This document shows positions 27,039 through 36,212 of a stretch of 64,000 nucleotides of DNA, piece after piece (the stretch's first letter is position 1; the number at the start of each line of letters is the position of its first letter). The notes beneath the pieces were generated by a model. It saw only the letters and a list, made by a program, of their open reading frames with translations, was not told where the DNA came from and made no database searches. Source of the stretch: Pseudomonas batumici. GTDB lineage: Bacteria > Pseudomonadota > Gammaproteobacteria > Pseudomonadales > Pseudomonadaceae. A program made the translations under genes and the position numbers. The DNA lies in NCBI RefSeq assembly GCF_000820515.1, contig NZ_JXDG01000031.1, positions 51,464 through 115,463 of the forward strand. The letters run 5' to 3'.

Positions 27039-29126
27039 TCAAGCCAGACGAATCAAGGCATCCACCGCCACCGCGCCCTCAGCGTTGACCAGCAGCGGAT
27101 TCACATCCAGCTCCAGCAGCGCTCCGGCGTTTTCACAGGCGTAGTCCGCCACCGCGCGAATCGCCTTGACCAGGGCCAACATGTCTACTGCGGGCCCGCC
27201 ACGAAAGCCGGTCAGCAGCGGCGCACAGCGCAAGCCCAGCAGCGCCTGGTGAATGGCCTGGTCGGTGGTCGGCAGCAACAGGCTGCAACTGTCCTTGAGC
27301 AACTCCACCAGAATCCCCCCGGCGCCGATCACCAGCGCCAGGCCGAAACCGGCTTCGCGCTTGATGCCGACAATCAGCTCCGCCAACGGCGCCGAGGCCA
27401 TGCGCTCCAACAGCACCTGGTCGAAGACCAGCCCCGGCGCATGCCGGGCCAGGTTGCCACGCATCGTCTCGAGCGCGACCTGCAACGCCGCCTCGTCCTT
27501 GAGGTTGAGGGCGACGCCACCGGCCTCGGTCTTGTGCGGCAAGTCGGCGCTGACCACCTTGAGTACCAGCGGATACCCCAGGTTGCGCGCCTCGGCCAAG
27601 GCCTGCTCCGGAGGGCACAGTCGACCTTCGGGCAACGGCAGGCCGAAGAGTCGCAAGGCCTGCTTGGATTGCCATTCATCCAGCAGCCGGCCGCTGCCCG
27701 CCCACGCGCGGGGGCACACGAGCGCCAACGCCGCCTCGCCCCCCGCCAGCAAAGCCTCGCGCCGACGGCGGTAATGCGCGATCCGGCCCCAGGCCGCCAA
27801 CCCATCCTCCACCCCTTGCAGCGCCGGTACGCCGTGTGCGTGCAGACGCTCGCGGGCATGGGCCGGCAGCAACTCGGGAAAGGCCGAGGCGACGAAACCG
27901 CGCTTGCCATGCCGCTCCAGGCATTCGCAATACAGCTCCAGCAAGAGGTCGCACTCCTTGCGCTCGCCGGTAAATTGCGCCGGATAATCGAGCACCAGCA
28001 AGGCGGCATCGGCCGGGGTACGCAAGGCACTTTCCAGCATCTTCTCCAGGGCGTCGCGATCGCCCCAGATCGCCGTGGTGAAGTCCAACGGATTGACCAG
28101 GTTGGCGTAGCCGGGCAGCACCTGCGCCAGCTCGCTGCGCTGGCCGTCGTCCAGTGCGGGCAAGGTCAGGCCGTTGCGCTCGGCATAATCGGCGATCAAC
28201 CCCGCATCGCCACCGGAGCAGGCCAACCCGGTCAGGCTCGGCCCCGCCGGCAAATGACCGCAGGCCGCGGCCTTGAGGGTTTCGACAAAACTCACCGGGC
28301 CACTGACCCGGATCACCCCGAGGCGCTCGAACAGGCTGTCATACAGCGCATCGGAACCGGCCAGGGAACTGGTGTGACTGAGGGCCAGTTCGGCACCGAT
28401 CTGCGAAACCCCGGTTTTCAGGGCGATCACCGGAATGCCTTTCTCCAGCGCCTTGTACGCGGCACGGGCAAAGCCCTGGACGTTCTTCAAGCCTTCCAGG
28501 TGCAGGCCGATGGCGGTGACGCGCGGCTCATCGAGCAGCACATCCATCAATTCCGCCACGCCCAGTTGCGCCTGGTTCCCCACCGAGGCCATGTAGGCCA
28601 GGGGCAACGAACGGTCGCTCATGGACAGGTTGTAGGCGAAGTTGCCACTCTGGGTCAGCACCGCCACGCCCTTCTCCACCGCCTTGCCGCCATGGGCCAC
28701 GGGCCACAGAGCGACGTTGTGCAGGTAGTCGAGCAAGCCGTAGCAGTTGGGCCCGAGCAGCGCCATCTCGCCCGCCGCCTGCAGCAGTTGTTCCTGCAAG
28801 GCCTGCCCCGCTTCACCGGTTTCGGCAAAGCCGGAGGCATAGCAGATCGCCCCGCCCGCGCCCCGGGCCGCCAGTTCGGCGACGCAGGCCAGGGTCAGTT
28901 CACGGTTGGTGGCGATAAACACCGCGTCGGGTCCACAAGGCAGGTCTGCGACCGACGCCACGCAGGGAATGCCGTCGAGCTCGGCATGCTGCGGGTTGAC
29001 CAGCCACATCCGGCCCTGGAAGCCGCCGTCGGCGCAGCGCTTGAACGCCCGCGCCATGCTGCGCCCGCCGACGAACGCCAGGTGGCGCGGCGCGAGCAGG
29101 CGCTTGAGGTTGTCTCTGATGGACAT
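27039..29126 (-). CDS. Acyl-CoA synthetase, NDP-forming (acetate-CoA ligase family)
   Basis: The protein has 695 residues with the single-chain domain order of NDP-forming acyl-CoA synthetases. The CoA-binding Rossmann domain is residues 1-130 (LAPRHLAFVGGRSM). The succinyl-CoA-synthetase-like domains follow to about 460 (SHTSSLAGSDALYDSLFE is a conserved family segment, LLGPNCYGLLDY). The C-terminal ATP-grasp runs from about 480 (QALRLFGLPLPEGRL) to VDALIRLA. It would activate a carboxylic acid to its CoA ester for the dehydrogenase and hydratase in the same operon (19-bp spacings). The acid is unknown; a short or branched acid from amino acid breakdown is plausible. Confidence 0.88.
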   Translation of the reverse strand: MSIRDNLKRLLAPRHLAFVGGRSMARAFKRCADGGFQGRMWLVNPQHAELDGIPCVASVADLPCGPDAVFIATNRELTLACVAELAARGAGGAICYASGFAETGEAGQALQEQLLQAAGEMALLGPNCYGLLDYLHNVALWPVAHGGKAVEKGVAVLTQSGNFAYNLSMSDRSLPLAYMASVGNQAQLGVAELMDVLLDEPRVTAIGLHLEGLKNVQGFARAAYKALEKGIPVIALKTGVSQIGAELALSHTSSLAGSDALYDSLFERLGVIRVSGPVSFVETLKAAACGHLPAGPSLTGLACSGGDAGLIADYAERNGLTLPALDDGQRSELAQVLPGYANLVNPLDFTTAIWGDRDALEKMLESALRTPADAALLVLDYPAQFTGERKECDLLLELYCECLERHGKRGFVASAFPELLPAHARERLHAHGVPALQGVEDGLAAWGRIAHYRRRREALLAGGEAALALVCPRAWAGSGRLLDEWQSKQALRLFGLPLPEGRLCPPEQALAEARNLGYPLVLKVVSADLPHKTEAGGVALNLKDEAALQVALETMRGNLARHAPGLVFDQVLLERMASAPLAELIVGIKREAGFGLALVIGAGGILVELLKDSCSLLLPTTDQAIHQALLGLRCAPLLTGFRGGPAVDMLALVKAIRAVADYACENAGALLELDVNPLLVNAEGAVAVDALIRLA

Positions 29127-29144
29127 CGTGTTCTCCTGGTCCGA

Positions 29145-30305
29145 TCAGCGCAGCAGTGGCCGCAGCAGTTCACGGGAAATGATGTGGCGCTGGATTTCCG
29201 AGGTGCCTTCCCAGATCCGCTCGATCCGCGCATTGCGCCAGATCCGCTCCACCGGTCCTTCGTCCATCAGGCCCATGCCGCCGAAGATCTGCACCGCTTC
29301 GTCGGCGGCACGCCCCAGCACTTCGCTGGCGAACAGCTTGGCCATGCCGGCCTCGCCGTCGGTCATGGTGCCCTGGTCCATTTTCCAGGCGGTGTGCAGG
29401 GTCATCAGTTCGGCAGCGCGGATTTGCGTGGCCATGTCCGCCAGCTTGAAGGAGATGCCCTGGTAAGTGCCAATGGCCTGGCCGAACTGCTTGCGATCGG
29501 CCGACCATTGCAGCGCCACATCCAGCGCGCGCTGGGCCTGGCCGACACAGTTGGCCGCGACCATCACCCGGCCGGCGGTCAACCAGGCATTGGCGACCTC
29601 CCAGCCCTTGCCGACTTCGCCGAGGACCTTGGAGGCCGGGACGCGGCAGTCGTCGAAGAAGATCTCGCTGGTGTGATAGCCGCGGTTGCTCACGCATTTC
29701 GGGCCACGGCGAATGGTCATGCCGGGGGTGTCGCGGTCCACCAGGAACGAGGTCACGGCGTTGCGCTTGCGGCCGTTGTGTTCGTAGGTGTCGGTCACCG
29801 CGAAGACGATGGCGAAGTCCGCATGCCCGGCATGGCTGATGAAATGCTTGCTGCCATTGAGCACGAAGTCATCGCCATCGCGTACCGCGCGGGTCTTGAT
29901 CGCGTTGGCATCGGAACCGGCGCCCGGTTCGGTCAGGGCGAAACAGTCGACCTTTTCACCGCGCACGCACGGCAACAGGTAGTCCTCAATCTGCGCGCCG
30001 GTGCAGGCCATCAGGATCTTCGAAGGCCGGGCGACGAACACGTGCAGCGCCCAGGACACCTTGGACAGCTCGCGCTCGATCAGGGCCTGGGACAGGTAAT
30101 CGAGACCGCCGCCGCCGACTTCCTCCGGCATGTTGAAGGCATAGAAACCCGCGGCAATGGCCTTGGCGCGAATCTGCGCGGCCAGCTCCGGCGGTACCGC
30201 GTCGGCGCGGTCAACGGCTTCTTCATGGGGCAGCAGCTCTTTCTCGACAAAGCTGCGCACCGCGTCGACCAGCATGTCCTGCTCTTGGGTCAGTTGGAAA
30301 TTCAT
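29145..30305 (-). CDS. Acyl-CoA dehydrogenase
   Basis: The 386-residue flavoenzyme has the family signatures CFALTEPGAGSDANAIKT (FAD/substrate loop) and AVQIFGGMGLMDEGPVERIW with the C-terminal WEGTSEIQRHIISREL, whose Glu is the catalytic base of short-chain members. It introduces the alpha,beta double bond into an acyl-CoA. It is in an operon between the CoA ligase and the enoyl-CoA hydratase, so the three enzymes form a short beta-oxidation module. Acyl-chain specificity cannot be read. Confidence 0.92.
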   Translation of the reverse strand: MNFQLTQEQDMLVDAVRSFVEKELLPHEEAVDRADAVPPELAAQIRAKAIAAGFYAFNMPEEVGGGGLDYLSQALIERELSKVSWALHVFVARPSKILMACTGAQIEDYLLPCVRGEKVDCFALTEPGAGSDANAIKTRAVRDGDDFVLNGSKHFISHAGHADFAIVFAVTDTYEHNGRKRNAVTSFLVDRDTPGMTIRRGPKCVSNRGYHTSEIFFDDCRVPASKVLGEVGKGWEVANAWLTAGRVMVAANCVGQAQRALDVALQWSADRKQFGQAIGTYQGISFKLADMATQIRAAELMTLHTAWKMDQGTMTDGEAGMAKLFASEVLGRAADEAVQIFGGMGLMDEGPVERIWRNARIERIWEGTSEIQRHIISRELLRPLLR

Positions 30306-30323
30306 GGAATACCTGCTGTTCGA

Positions 30324-31115
30324 TTACTGGCCGATAAAATGGGGGAGGCGTTTTTCCACGGCGGCCTGCAGCGCTTCGGCGCCATCGCGGCTGCGGCCGC
30401 AGAGCAGTCCGGCGGCCTGTTCGGCCTGGAGCTGTTCGGCCAGGCTGCGCTGGACGCCGTCGCGGATCAGCACCTTGGTCTGGGCAAAAGCGAAGGTCGG
30501 ACCCGCCGCCAGTCGAGCGGCCAGTTCGGCGACGGCGGATGGCAGTTGCTCATCGGCGCAGACCTCACTCACCAGGCCCGTGGCCAGGGCGCGGTCGGCG
30601 CCCCAGAGTCCGTCGAGGAACAGCAGGCGCTTGGCCTGCTCCGTGCCGATCAGCCGCGGCAGGTGCCAACTGGCCCCGGCGTCCGGCGAATAGGCCATGC
30701 CGGTGTAGCCGGCCTTGAACCGCGCCGATTGCGCGGCCAGGCGGAAATCGCAGCACAGGCTCAGGTCCATCCCGGCCCCCACCGCCGTACCGTTGATGGC
30801 GGCAATGGTCGGCTTGGCGAAGCCGTGCAGGCGGTTCATCAGGACATGGGCGGTTTCGGTCCAGCCGTAGCTTTCGAGGATCCCGCGGCGTTCGGCATCG
30901 GCCCATTCGGCGAGGTCCGCGCCGGCGCAGAAGCTGCGTCCGCTGCCGGTCAGCACCAGTACCCGTACCGCCGGGTCGGCGGCGTGGCGATCGAGCAGGT
31001 CGATCAGTGCCTTGAGGGTGGGAATGTCCAGCGCATTGCGTTGCTCGGGACGGTTGAGGGTGATCCGGGCGATGCCGGCCTCGACCGTGTCGAGCAGTGT
31101 CGGGTGGGAGGTCAT
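30324..31115 (-). CDS. Enoyl-CoA hydratase/isomerase family protein
   Basis: The 263-residue crotonase-fold protein contains FCAGADLAEWADAERR (oxyanion-hole strand) and AAINGTAVGAGMDLSLCCDFRLA (second oxyanion-hole glycine and helix). It is the first gene of the acyl-CoA operon; its promoter region carries the TRAAC-N4-GTTCA motif 56 bp before the start. It hydrates the enoyl-CoA made by the next gene's enzyme. Family certain, substrate unknown. Confidence 0.9.
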   Translation of the reverse strand: MTSHPTLLDTVEAGIARITLNRPEQRNALDIPTLKALIDLLDRHAADPAVRVLVLTGSGRSFCAGADLAEWADAERRGILESYGWTETAHVLMNRLHGFAKPTIAAINGTAVGAGMDLSLCCDFRLAAQSARFKAGYTGMAYSPDAGASWHLPRLIGTEQAKRLLFLDGLWGADRALATGLVSEVCADEQLPSAVAELAARLAAGPTFAFAQTKVLIRDGVQRSLAEQLQAEQAAGLLCGRSRDGAEALQAAVEKRLPHFIGQ

Positions 31116-31170
31116 GAAGGGCCCTCGTCTTGTTGTTCTTGAGCGTGAGGTGAAGTGCTGGCGTCGATAC

Positions 31171-31184
31171 TAAACAAGTGTTCA
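31171..31184. promoter_or_regulatory. TetR-type operator upstream of the acyl-CoA operon
   Basis: TAAACAAGTGTTCA, extended by flanking TAC/GTA into a near-perfect 20-bp inverted repeat, lies 56 bp before the enoyl-CoA hydratase start. It is the fourth copy of the motif found before the TetR, aruH and aruI genes. The rest of the 344-bp gap to the MFS gene shows nothing recognisable. Confidence 0.62.
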
Positions 31185-31459
31185 GTAAGACCGCAATCTC
31201 TCGGAAAAATCCGGGGAGCGCCGGATTTAAAGGGCAAGTCATTGATTGAAAATGAGATTTATAAAATCGAAAGCGATGCTGCGGGCAAGTTGTTACATCT
31301 TCGAACAACTCCCCCTGATGACGGCCCTGGCGGCGAGGCAGGCGAAACAGAGGGCTCGGGACAATCAACACGGCTGATATCGACTATGCCTGTGATCGTC
31401 TTACTCCGGCGCCCGCCAGTCTCTAGACTCGCTTTCCACCTGTTCCAGAGCCTTCGCCG

Positions 31460-32662
31460 ATGAATACCCAGACTCACGCCGCCCCCGTCATGACCCGTGC
31501 CCTGGTGATGCTCTTCGCTTTCTGCTGCGGCGCCATCGTGGCCAACATCTACTACGCCCAGCCGATCATCGAACTCATCGCCCCGGACCTCGGTATCTCC
31601 GCCCACAGCGCCAGCCTGATCGTGTCCCTGACCCAGATCGGCTACGCCCTGGGCCTGTTTTTCCTGGTGCCGCTGGGCGACCTGCTGGAAAACCGCAAAC
31701 TGATGCTCGGCACCGCGATGATCGCGGTGATCAGCCTGGTGGCCGCCGGCCTGGCCCGGCAGCCCGGGGTGTTCCTGGTGGTGTCGCTGCTGATCGGCTT
31801 CAGCTCGGTCTCGGTACAGATCCTGATCCCCCTGGCCGCCCACCTGGCCCCTGAAGAATCCCGCGGACGCGTGGTGGGCGGGATCATGGGCGGCCTGCTG
31901 CTGGGCATCCTGCTGGCACGGCCACTGTCCAGCGTGGTCGCCGATCACTTCGGCTGGCGCACGGTGTTTATCGCCGCCGCCGTGCTGATGCTGTTCATCA
32001 TGCTGGTGATCCTCACCACCATGCCCAAGCGCCAGCCCAGCCACAGCGCCAGCTATGGGCAACTGCTGGGGTCGCTGGGGAAACTGTTCCGCGACCAACC
32101 GGTGCTGCGTCAACGCGCCTGGTACCAGGGCCTGATGTTCGCCACCTTCAGCCTGTTCTGGACCGCCGTGCCCCTGGAGCTGTCGCGGGTCCACGGCCTG
32201 TCGCAGTCCGAGATCGCCCTGTTCGCCCTGGTCGGTGCGATGGGCGCCCTCGCCGCGCCGCTGGCCGGTCGACTGGCGGATGCCGGGCATACCCACCGGG
32301 CGTCCTGGCTGGCGATGTTGCTGGCGACCCTGAGCTTTGCCCCGGCATTGATCCATCCGGCCTACAGTGTGATCGGCCTGGCGGTGACCGGCGTGCTGCT
32401 GGACTTCGCGGTGCAGATGAACATGGTGCTCGGACAGCGCTCGGTCTACGCCCTCGACGCCGCCAGCCGCGGTCGCCTCAACGCCCTGTACATGACCAGC
32501 ATCTTCATCGGCGGCGCCAGCGGCTCGGCCCTGGCCAGCATGCTGTATGAACAAGGCGGCTGGCTGGCGATCATGGCGCTGGGCAGCGCGATGCCGCTGG
32601 TGGCGCTGTTGAGTTTCCTGACCGTAGCCAATCGCCAGAAGCGTCAGATGGCGCTGGCATAA
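31460..32662 (+). CDS. MFS transporter (drug/metabolite exporter type)
   Basis: The 400-residue protein has twelve hydrophobic helices. The first contains IVANIYYAQPIIELIAPDLG, typical of the YdhP/arabinose-efflux-like MFS group, and the loop 2-3 signature is LGDLLENRKLM. A second-half signature LAGRLADAGHTHRASW follows. It probably exports a small molecule across the inner membrane by proton antiport. It is divergent from the acyl-CoA operon and 62 bp before the Nudix gene; no functional link is evident. Confidence 0.85.
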   Translation: MNTQTHAAPVMTRALVMLFAFCCGAIVANIYYAQPIIELIAPDLGISAHSASLIVSLTQIGYALGLFFLVPLGDLLENRKLMLGTAMIAVISLVAAGLARQPGVFLVVSLLIGFSSVSVQILIPLAAHLAPEESRGRVVGGIMGGLLLGILLARPLSSVVADHFGWRTVFIAAAVLMLFIMLVILTTMPKRQPSHSASYGQLLGSLGKLFRDQPVLRQRAWYQGLMFATFSLFWTAVPLELSRVHGLSQSEIALFALVGAMGALAAPLAGRLADAGHTHRASWLAMLLATLSFAPALIHPAYSVIGLAVTGVLLDFAVQMNMVLGQRSVYALDAASRGRLNALYMTSIFIGGASGSALASMLYEQGGWLAIMALGSAMPLVALLSFLTVANRQKRQMALA

Positions 32663-32724
32663 TCCCGACAAAGACAACGTTCCCCTTGTATGATCTGCGC
32701 TTTGCACACCACAGGGCGTGGATC

Positions 32725-33321
32725 ATGACCGCAACGAAAGACCGGGTTCGCATCGTCGACAGCACCGTCCTCTCAGACGACTGGTACCTGCTGAAGAAAA
32801 CCACCTTCGACTTCCTGCGCAGTGACGGCACCTGGCAGCGGCAAAGCCGCGAGACCTATGACCGTGGCAATGGCGCGACCATCCTGCTGTTCAACCGCGA
32901 AAAACAGACCGTGGTGCTGACCCGGCAATTCCGCTTCCCGGTGTTCGTCAACGGCCATGACGGCATGCTGGTGGAAGCTGCCGCCGGCCTGCTGGAGAAC
33001 GCCTCGCCCGAGGACCGCATCCGCGCCGAAGCCGAGGAGGAAACCGGCTACCGCGTGCAGAACGTGCAGAAGATCTTCGAGGCCTACATGAGCCCGGGCT
33101 CGGTGACCGAGAAACTGCATTTCTTCCTCGGCGAATACGATGGCGACAGCAAAGTCAGCCACGGTGGCGGCCTGGAAGCCGAGGGCGAGGACCTGGAGGT
33201 GCTGGAGCTGTCCCTGGACGACGCGCTGCACGCCGTGCGACGCGGGGAAATCGTCGATGCCAAGACCATCATGCTGTTGCAGTACGTGGCCTTGAACAAG
33301 ACCCTCGACACCCCGCGCTGA
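32725..33321 (+). CDS. nudK: Nudix hydrolase, GDP-mannose/ADP-sugar pyrophosphatase type
   Basis: I chose the ATG at 32725 (MTATKDRVRIVDSTVLSDD), giving 198 residues, because the upstream part has no homology-like character. The Nudix box lies at about residues 90-112 (GLLENASPEDRIRAEAEEET), with the EExxG metal-binding core intact though the leading RE is changed to AEA. Preceding VLTRQFRFPVFVNG and the AYMSPGSVTEKLHFFL segment are typical of NudK/ADP-ribose pyrophosphatases. Cytosolic housecleaning or sugar-nucleotide hydrolysis is expected. Its stop is 7 bp from the convergent nadE stop. Confidence 0.83.
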   Translation: MTATKDRVRIVDSTVLSDDWYLLKKTTFDFLRSDGTWQRQSRETYDRGNGATILLFNREKQTVVLTRQFRFPVFVNGHDGMLVEAAAGLLENASPEDRIRAEAEEETGYRVQNVQKIFEAYMSPGSVTEKLHFFLGEYDGDSKVSHGGGLEAEGEDLEVLELSLDDALHAVRRGEIVDAKTIMLLQYVALNKTLDTPR

Positions 33322-33328
33322 TCCCGGC

Positions 33329-34156
33329 TCACACTGGCGCGTAGGGCAAGGCCCGCTTGTGCGCGGTCCTGGCGTAGGCCGCCTCGATGATTGCGCGGGC
33401 CTGCGCCGACACCGGCTGCCCCATCAGGTAGGCATCGATCTCGGCATAGCTGCAGCCATAGGCGACCTCGTCCGGCTTGCCGGGCAGCAGCTCCTCCAGA
33501 TCGGCCGTCGGCGCCTTGTACACCAGTTGCTCCGGCGCCCCCAGCGCCGAAGCCAGCCGACGCACCTGGCCCTTGGTCAAGCCGGACAAGGGCGCCAGGT
33601 CGCAGGCACCGTCGCCGAACTTGGTGAAGAAGCCCATCAACGCCTCGGCGGCGTGATCGGTGCCGACCACCAGCCCGTTGACGAAGTTGGCGAGCGCGTA
33701 CTGGGTCATCATCCGGGCCCGGGCCTTGACGTTGCCTTTGACGAAATCCACCTGCACCGGCGTTGCTTCCAGGCCCTCGACGTCAAGACTGCCCATCAAC
33801 CCCTCCACACAGGCCGAGATATTCGCGGTGCTGACCTGGTCCGGCCGGATAAACGCCAGGGACGCCTGGGCGTCGCTTTCGTCGGCCTGGGTCCGGTATG
33901 GCAGGCGCATTGCGATAAAGCGGGCCGTGCCACCCTCCTCCCGCAACTGCTCCACCGCCAACTGACACAGCCGACCGGCCGTCAGTGAGTCGACGCCGCC
34001 GCTGATCCCGAGCACCAGCGCCTCGCAACCGGAGCGTTTCAACACCGCCTTGATGAAATCGATGCGGCGGGCCAGTTCTGCCGTCTCGTCGCCCTGTGCC
34101 AGTTGCCGGTTCACCCCAAGCGCCGCGGCAATACGATCCTGATTCTCGGTCCCCAT
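33329..34156 (-). CDS. nadE: Ammonia-dependent NAD+ synthetase
   Basis: The 275-residue enzyme is the short, ammonia-using NadE; the glutaminase domain is absent. The PP-loop is [49 protein letters not shown] is the deamido-NAD/metal-binding region (quoted in parts: [10 protein letters not shown] and [13 protein letters not shown]). It performs the last step, deamido-NAD plus ammonia to NAD. Its start is one base after the pncB stop, so pncA-pncB-nadE form one operon for nicotinamide salvage, probably repressed by NrtR. Confidence 0.95.
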   Translation of the reverse strand: MGTENQDRIAAALGVNRQLAQGDETAELARRIDFIKAVLKRSGCEALVLGISGGVDSLTAGRLCQLAVEQLREEGGTARFIAMRLPYRTQADESDAQASLAFIRPDQVSTANISACVEGLMGSLDVEGLEATPVQVDFVKGNVKARARMMTQYALANFVNGLVVGTDHAAEALMGFFTKFGDGACDLAPLSGLTKGQVRRLASALGAPEQLVYKAPTADLEELLPGKPDEVAYGCSYAEIDAYLMGQPVSAQARAIIEAAYARTAHKRALPYAPV

Positions 34157-34157
34157 C

Positions 34158-35387
34158 TCACACCCCCAGTTGCTGGTTGATTTCAGTCACATTGAACACC
34201 TGCGCCGCATAACGCAGGAACGAAGGGTCTTCACAGACGTTCTTCACCGGGTCATCGGAAAACTTCACCACCGGTTCACCGTGGACCCGCACCAACTTCA
34301 TCACGATGCTCAGCGGTTCGACCCCCTCGACATCGCAGGCCAGGCTGGTGCCCATGCCGAAGCCGAACCGGGCCTTGCCACGGACGTGACGCAGGATCGG
34401 CAGGCACGTCTCGAAGTTCAGGCCATCGGAGAACATCAGGTCCTTGGTCATCGGATCGATCCCCAGTTGCGCATAACGCGCCAGCACCTTGTCGGCCCAG
34501 GCAAGCGGGTCCCCCGAATCCTGGCGCAAGCCGTCGTAGAGCTTGGCGAAATACAGGTCGAAGTCCTTGAGGAAAAAATCGGTGCTGATGCAATCGGTCA
34601 GGGCGATCCCGAGACGGCCGCGGTATTCGCGCACCCAGTTTTCCAGCGCCGCATTCTGGCTTTCGCGCAGACGGCCGAGTTGCTGGTGCACCATCAGCCA
34701 TTGGTGGGCCATGGTGCCGATCAGCGGCAGGTCGAACGCGTAGGCCAGGTGCGCATTGCTGGTGCCGACGAACACGCCGGGGAAATCACGCCGCATGATG
34801 TCCACCACCTCGCGCTGGGCGCGGAACGACAAGCGCCGGCGGGTCGAGAAGTCCGAGACCCGCAGGTCGGCCAGTTCGTCGCGGCTGAGGTTCTTCTCCA
34901 GCCATTCGAACTTCTGGTAGAGCTTGCGGCTGACGTCTTCCAGAGCCACTTCCGGGTATTTTTCGCGATTGCGCAACTCGCTGACCAGCGCCAGCACCGG
35001 CTGTTCGAACATGATGCAGTGCAGCATCGGGCCACGGACGCGGATGCTCAGTTGACCGTCGACTTCAGCGACCTGGATGTAGCGCAGATTGAAGCGGAAC
35101 AACTCGAGGAATTGCTCGAAGTCCGGTGTCAGGTACTCGCGAAAACGCCGATTGAACAGGAAACGCAATTCGCCTTCGCGCATTTGCAGGTCGGCGAGTT
35201 TTTCAAGCTCCAGGCGCAGCTCGGGGATCAGGTGCGTGAGTTTTTCCCGGGAACGCACGATGAACTGATACTCCACCTCGACATTGGGGTACTGGTGCAG
35301 CACCGCCTGCATCATGGTGAAGGTGTAGTAATCGGTGTCCAGTAGTCCCTGGATGATGCCGCCTTCGCGGTTGAATGCACTTTCCAT
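34158..35387 (-). CDS. pncB: Nicotinate phosphoribosyltransferase
   Basis: The 409-residue enzyme has the bacterial PncB signature [20 protein letters not shown] near the N-terminus, [20 protein letters not shown] and [20 protein letters not shown] in the middle, and [16 protein letters not shown] in the phosphate-binding region. It converts nicotinate, PRPP and ATP into nicotinate mononucleotide. It follows the nicotinamidase gene by 3 bp and feeds the NadD2/NadE steps encoded in this cluster. Confidence 0.95.
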   Translation of the reverse strand: MESAFNREGGIIQGLLDTDYYTFTMMQAVLHQYPNVEVEYQFIVRSREKLTHLIPELRLELEKLADLQMREGELRFLFNRRFREYLTPDFEQFLELFRFNLRYIQVAEVDGQLSIRVRGPMLHCIMFEQPVLALVSELRNREKYPEVALEDVSRKLYQKFEWLEKNLSRDELADLRVSDFSTRRRLSFRAQREVVDIMRRDFPGVFVGTSNAHLAYAFDLPLIGTMAHQWLMVHQQLGRLRESQNAALENWVREYRGRLGIALTDCISTDFFLKDFDLYFAKLYDGLRQDSGDPLAWADKVLARYAQLGIDPMTKDLMFSDGLNFETCLPILRHVRGKARFGFGMGTSLACDVEGVEPLSIVMKLVRVHGEPVVKFSDDPVKNVCEDPSFLRYAAQVFNVTEINQQLGV

Positions 35388-35390
35388 GAC

Positions 35391-36044
35391 TTACTCCTTG
35401 TGGCCCGCCGCGCGGACCAGTTCTTCGCGACTGTCGACGACCTCGACACCTGCCTGTTGCAGGTCGTGGACCGCCTGCTGTGCGCCATCGGCACTGAGGG
35501 CGCGACAGGCCGGCAGGTAGACGATGACCTTGAACCCAGCCCCCGCCAGTTGCAGCGCAGTGGTCTTGACGCAGAAATCCAGGGCCAGGCCGCCGACGAT
35601 CACCTGGCGGACTTGCCGGGCGTTCAGGTACTCGATCACACCGGTGGAAAGCTTGTGATGGAGGTCGTGGAAGCAGGCGCCGTAAGGGTGCAATGCCGGC
35701 TCCACGCCCTTCCAGACGAAGTAGTCGTAGTCTTGCGGCGCTGGCAGTTCGTCGAGCAGGGTGAAACCTTCGGTACCGGGTACGCAGTGGCTGACCCAGG
35801 TCAGGTCGGCGTGCTCGAGGCCAGTGGGCTTGAGCATCTCTTCGTGGGAGCCCACCACCCAAGGCGCCTGGGGACTGTGGGCGTCCTTGCTGCCGACGCG
35901 GATATCGGCCAGCGAGGCCATGAAGTTCAGCTCGGCACCGATCAGGTGGCCGCCCACCACCGGCAGTTCATCCGGGCAGAGCGGCGTGAAGCCCTTCTGG
36001 GCATCGACATCGAAGGCGGCGGTCTTGATCACTTGAGCGTTCAT
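35391..36044 (-). CDS. pncA: Nicotinamidase
   Basis: I chose the ATG at 36044 (MNAQVIKTAAFDVDAQ) with GGGAGA about 7 bases upstream; a longer in-frame extension would cross the NrtR operators. The protein has 217 residues of the isochorismatase fold. The catalytic triad is visible as Asp in AAFDVDAQKGF, Lys in YFVWKGVEP and the nucleophilic Cys in ALDFCVKTTA. It hydrolyses nicotinamide to nicotinate, the first salvage step. First gene of the pncA-pncB-nadE operon. Confidence 0.92.
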   Translation of the reverse strand: MNAQVIKTAAFDVDAQKGFTPLCPDELPVVGGHLIGAELNFMASLADIRVGSKDAHSPQAPWVVGSHEEMLKPTGLEHADLTWVSHCVPGTEGFTLLDELPAPQDYDYFVWKGVEPALHPYGACFHDLHHKLSTGVIEYLNARQVRQVIVGGLALDFCVKTTALQLAGAGFKVIVYLPACRALSADGAQQAVHDLQQAGVEVVDSREELVRAAGHKE

Positions 36045-36070
36045 GGCGGGTTCTCCCTTTGCGATGAGAC

Positions 36071-36092
36071 AAAGGTACACGTCATGTACTTT
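36071..36092. promoter_or_regulatory. NrtR-type operator, pncA side
   Basis: A 22-bp imperfect palindrome with GTAC in both half-sites. On the minus strand it contains AAGTACATGACGTGTACCTT, almost identical to the second site 100 bp away. It lies 27 bp before the pncA start and should block the minus-strand operon. Confidence 0.8.
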
Positions 36093-36170
36093 CAAAGCAA
36101 GCACGATATTTCTGATTTTAAGCAGTTCAAACCTTGATAGGATTTTTTCAAAAATAAGTCTCTTGATAGA

Positions 36171-36192
36171 TAAGTACATGACGAGTACCTTA
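36171..36192. promoter_or_regulatory. NrtR-type operator, nadD2 side
   Basis: The site reads AAGTACATGACGAGTACCTT in its core (GTAC half-sites), matching the pncA-side site at 19 of 20 bases when the latter is read on the other strand. It lies 21 bp before the nadD2 ATG. The two sites bracket an AT-rich divergent promoter region. Confidence 0.8.
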
Positions 36193-36212
36193 AAAACAAA
36201 GGAGACCCATCC

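Noticed and set aside
26988..31142. 1384-codon plus-strand frame
   Set aside because: It is antisense to three well-recognised acyl-CoA genes and is low-complexity in Gln, Arg and Gly, typical of a GC-rich shadow frame.
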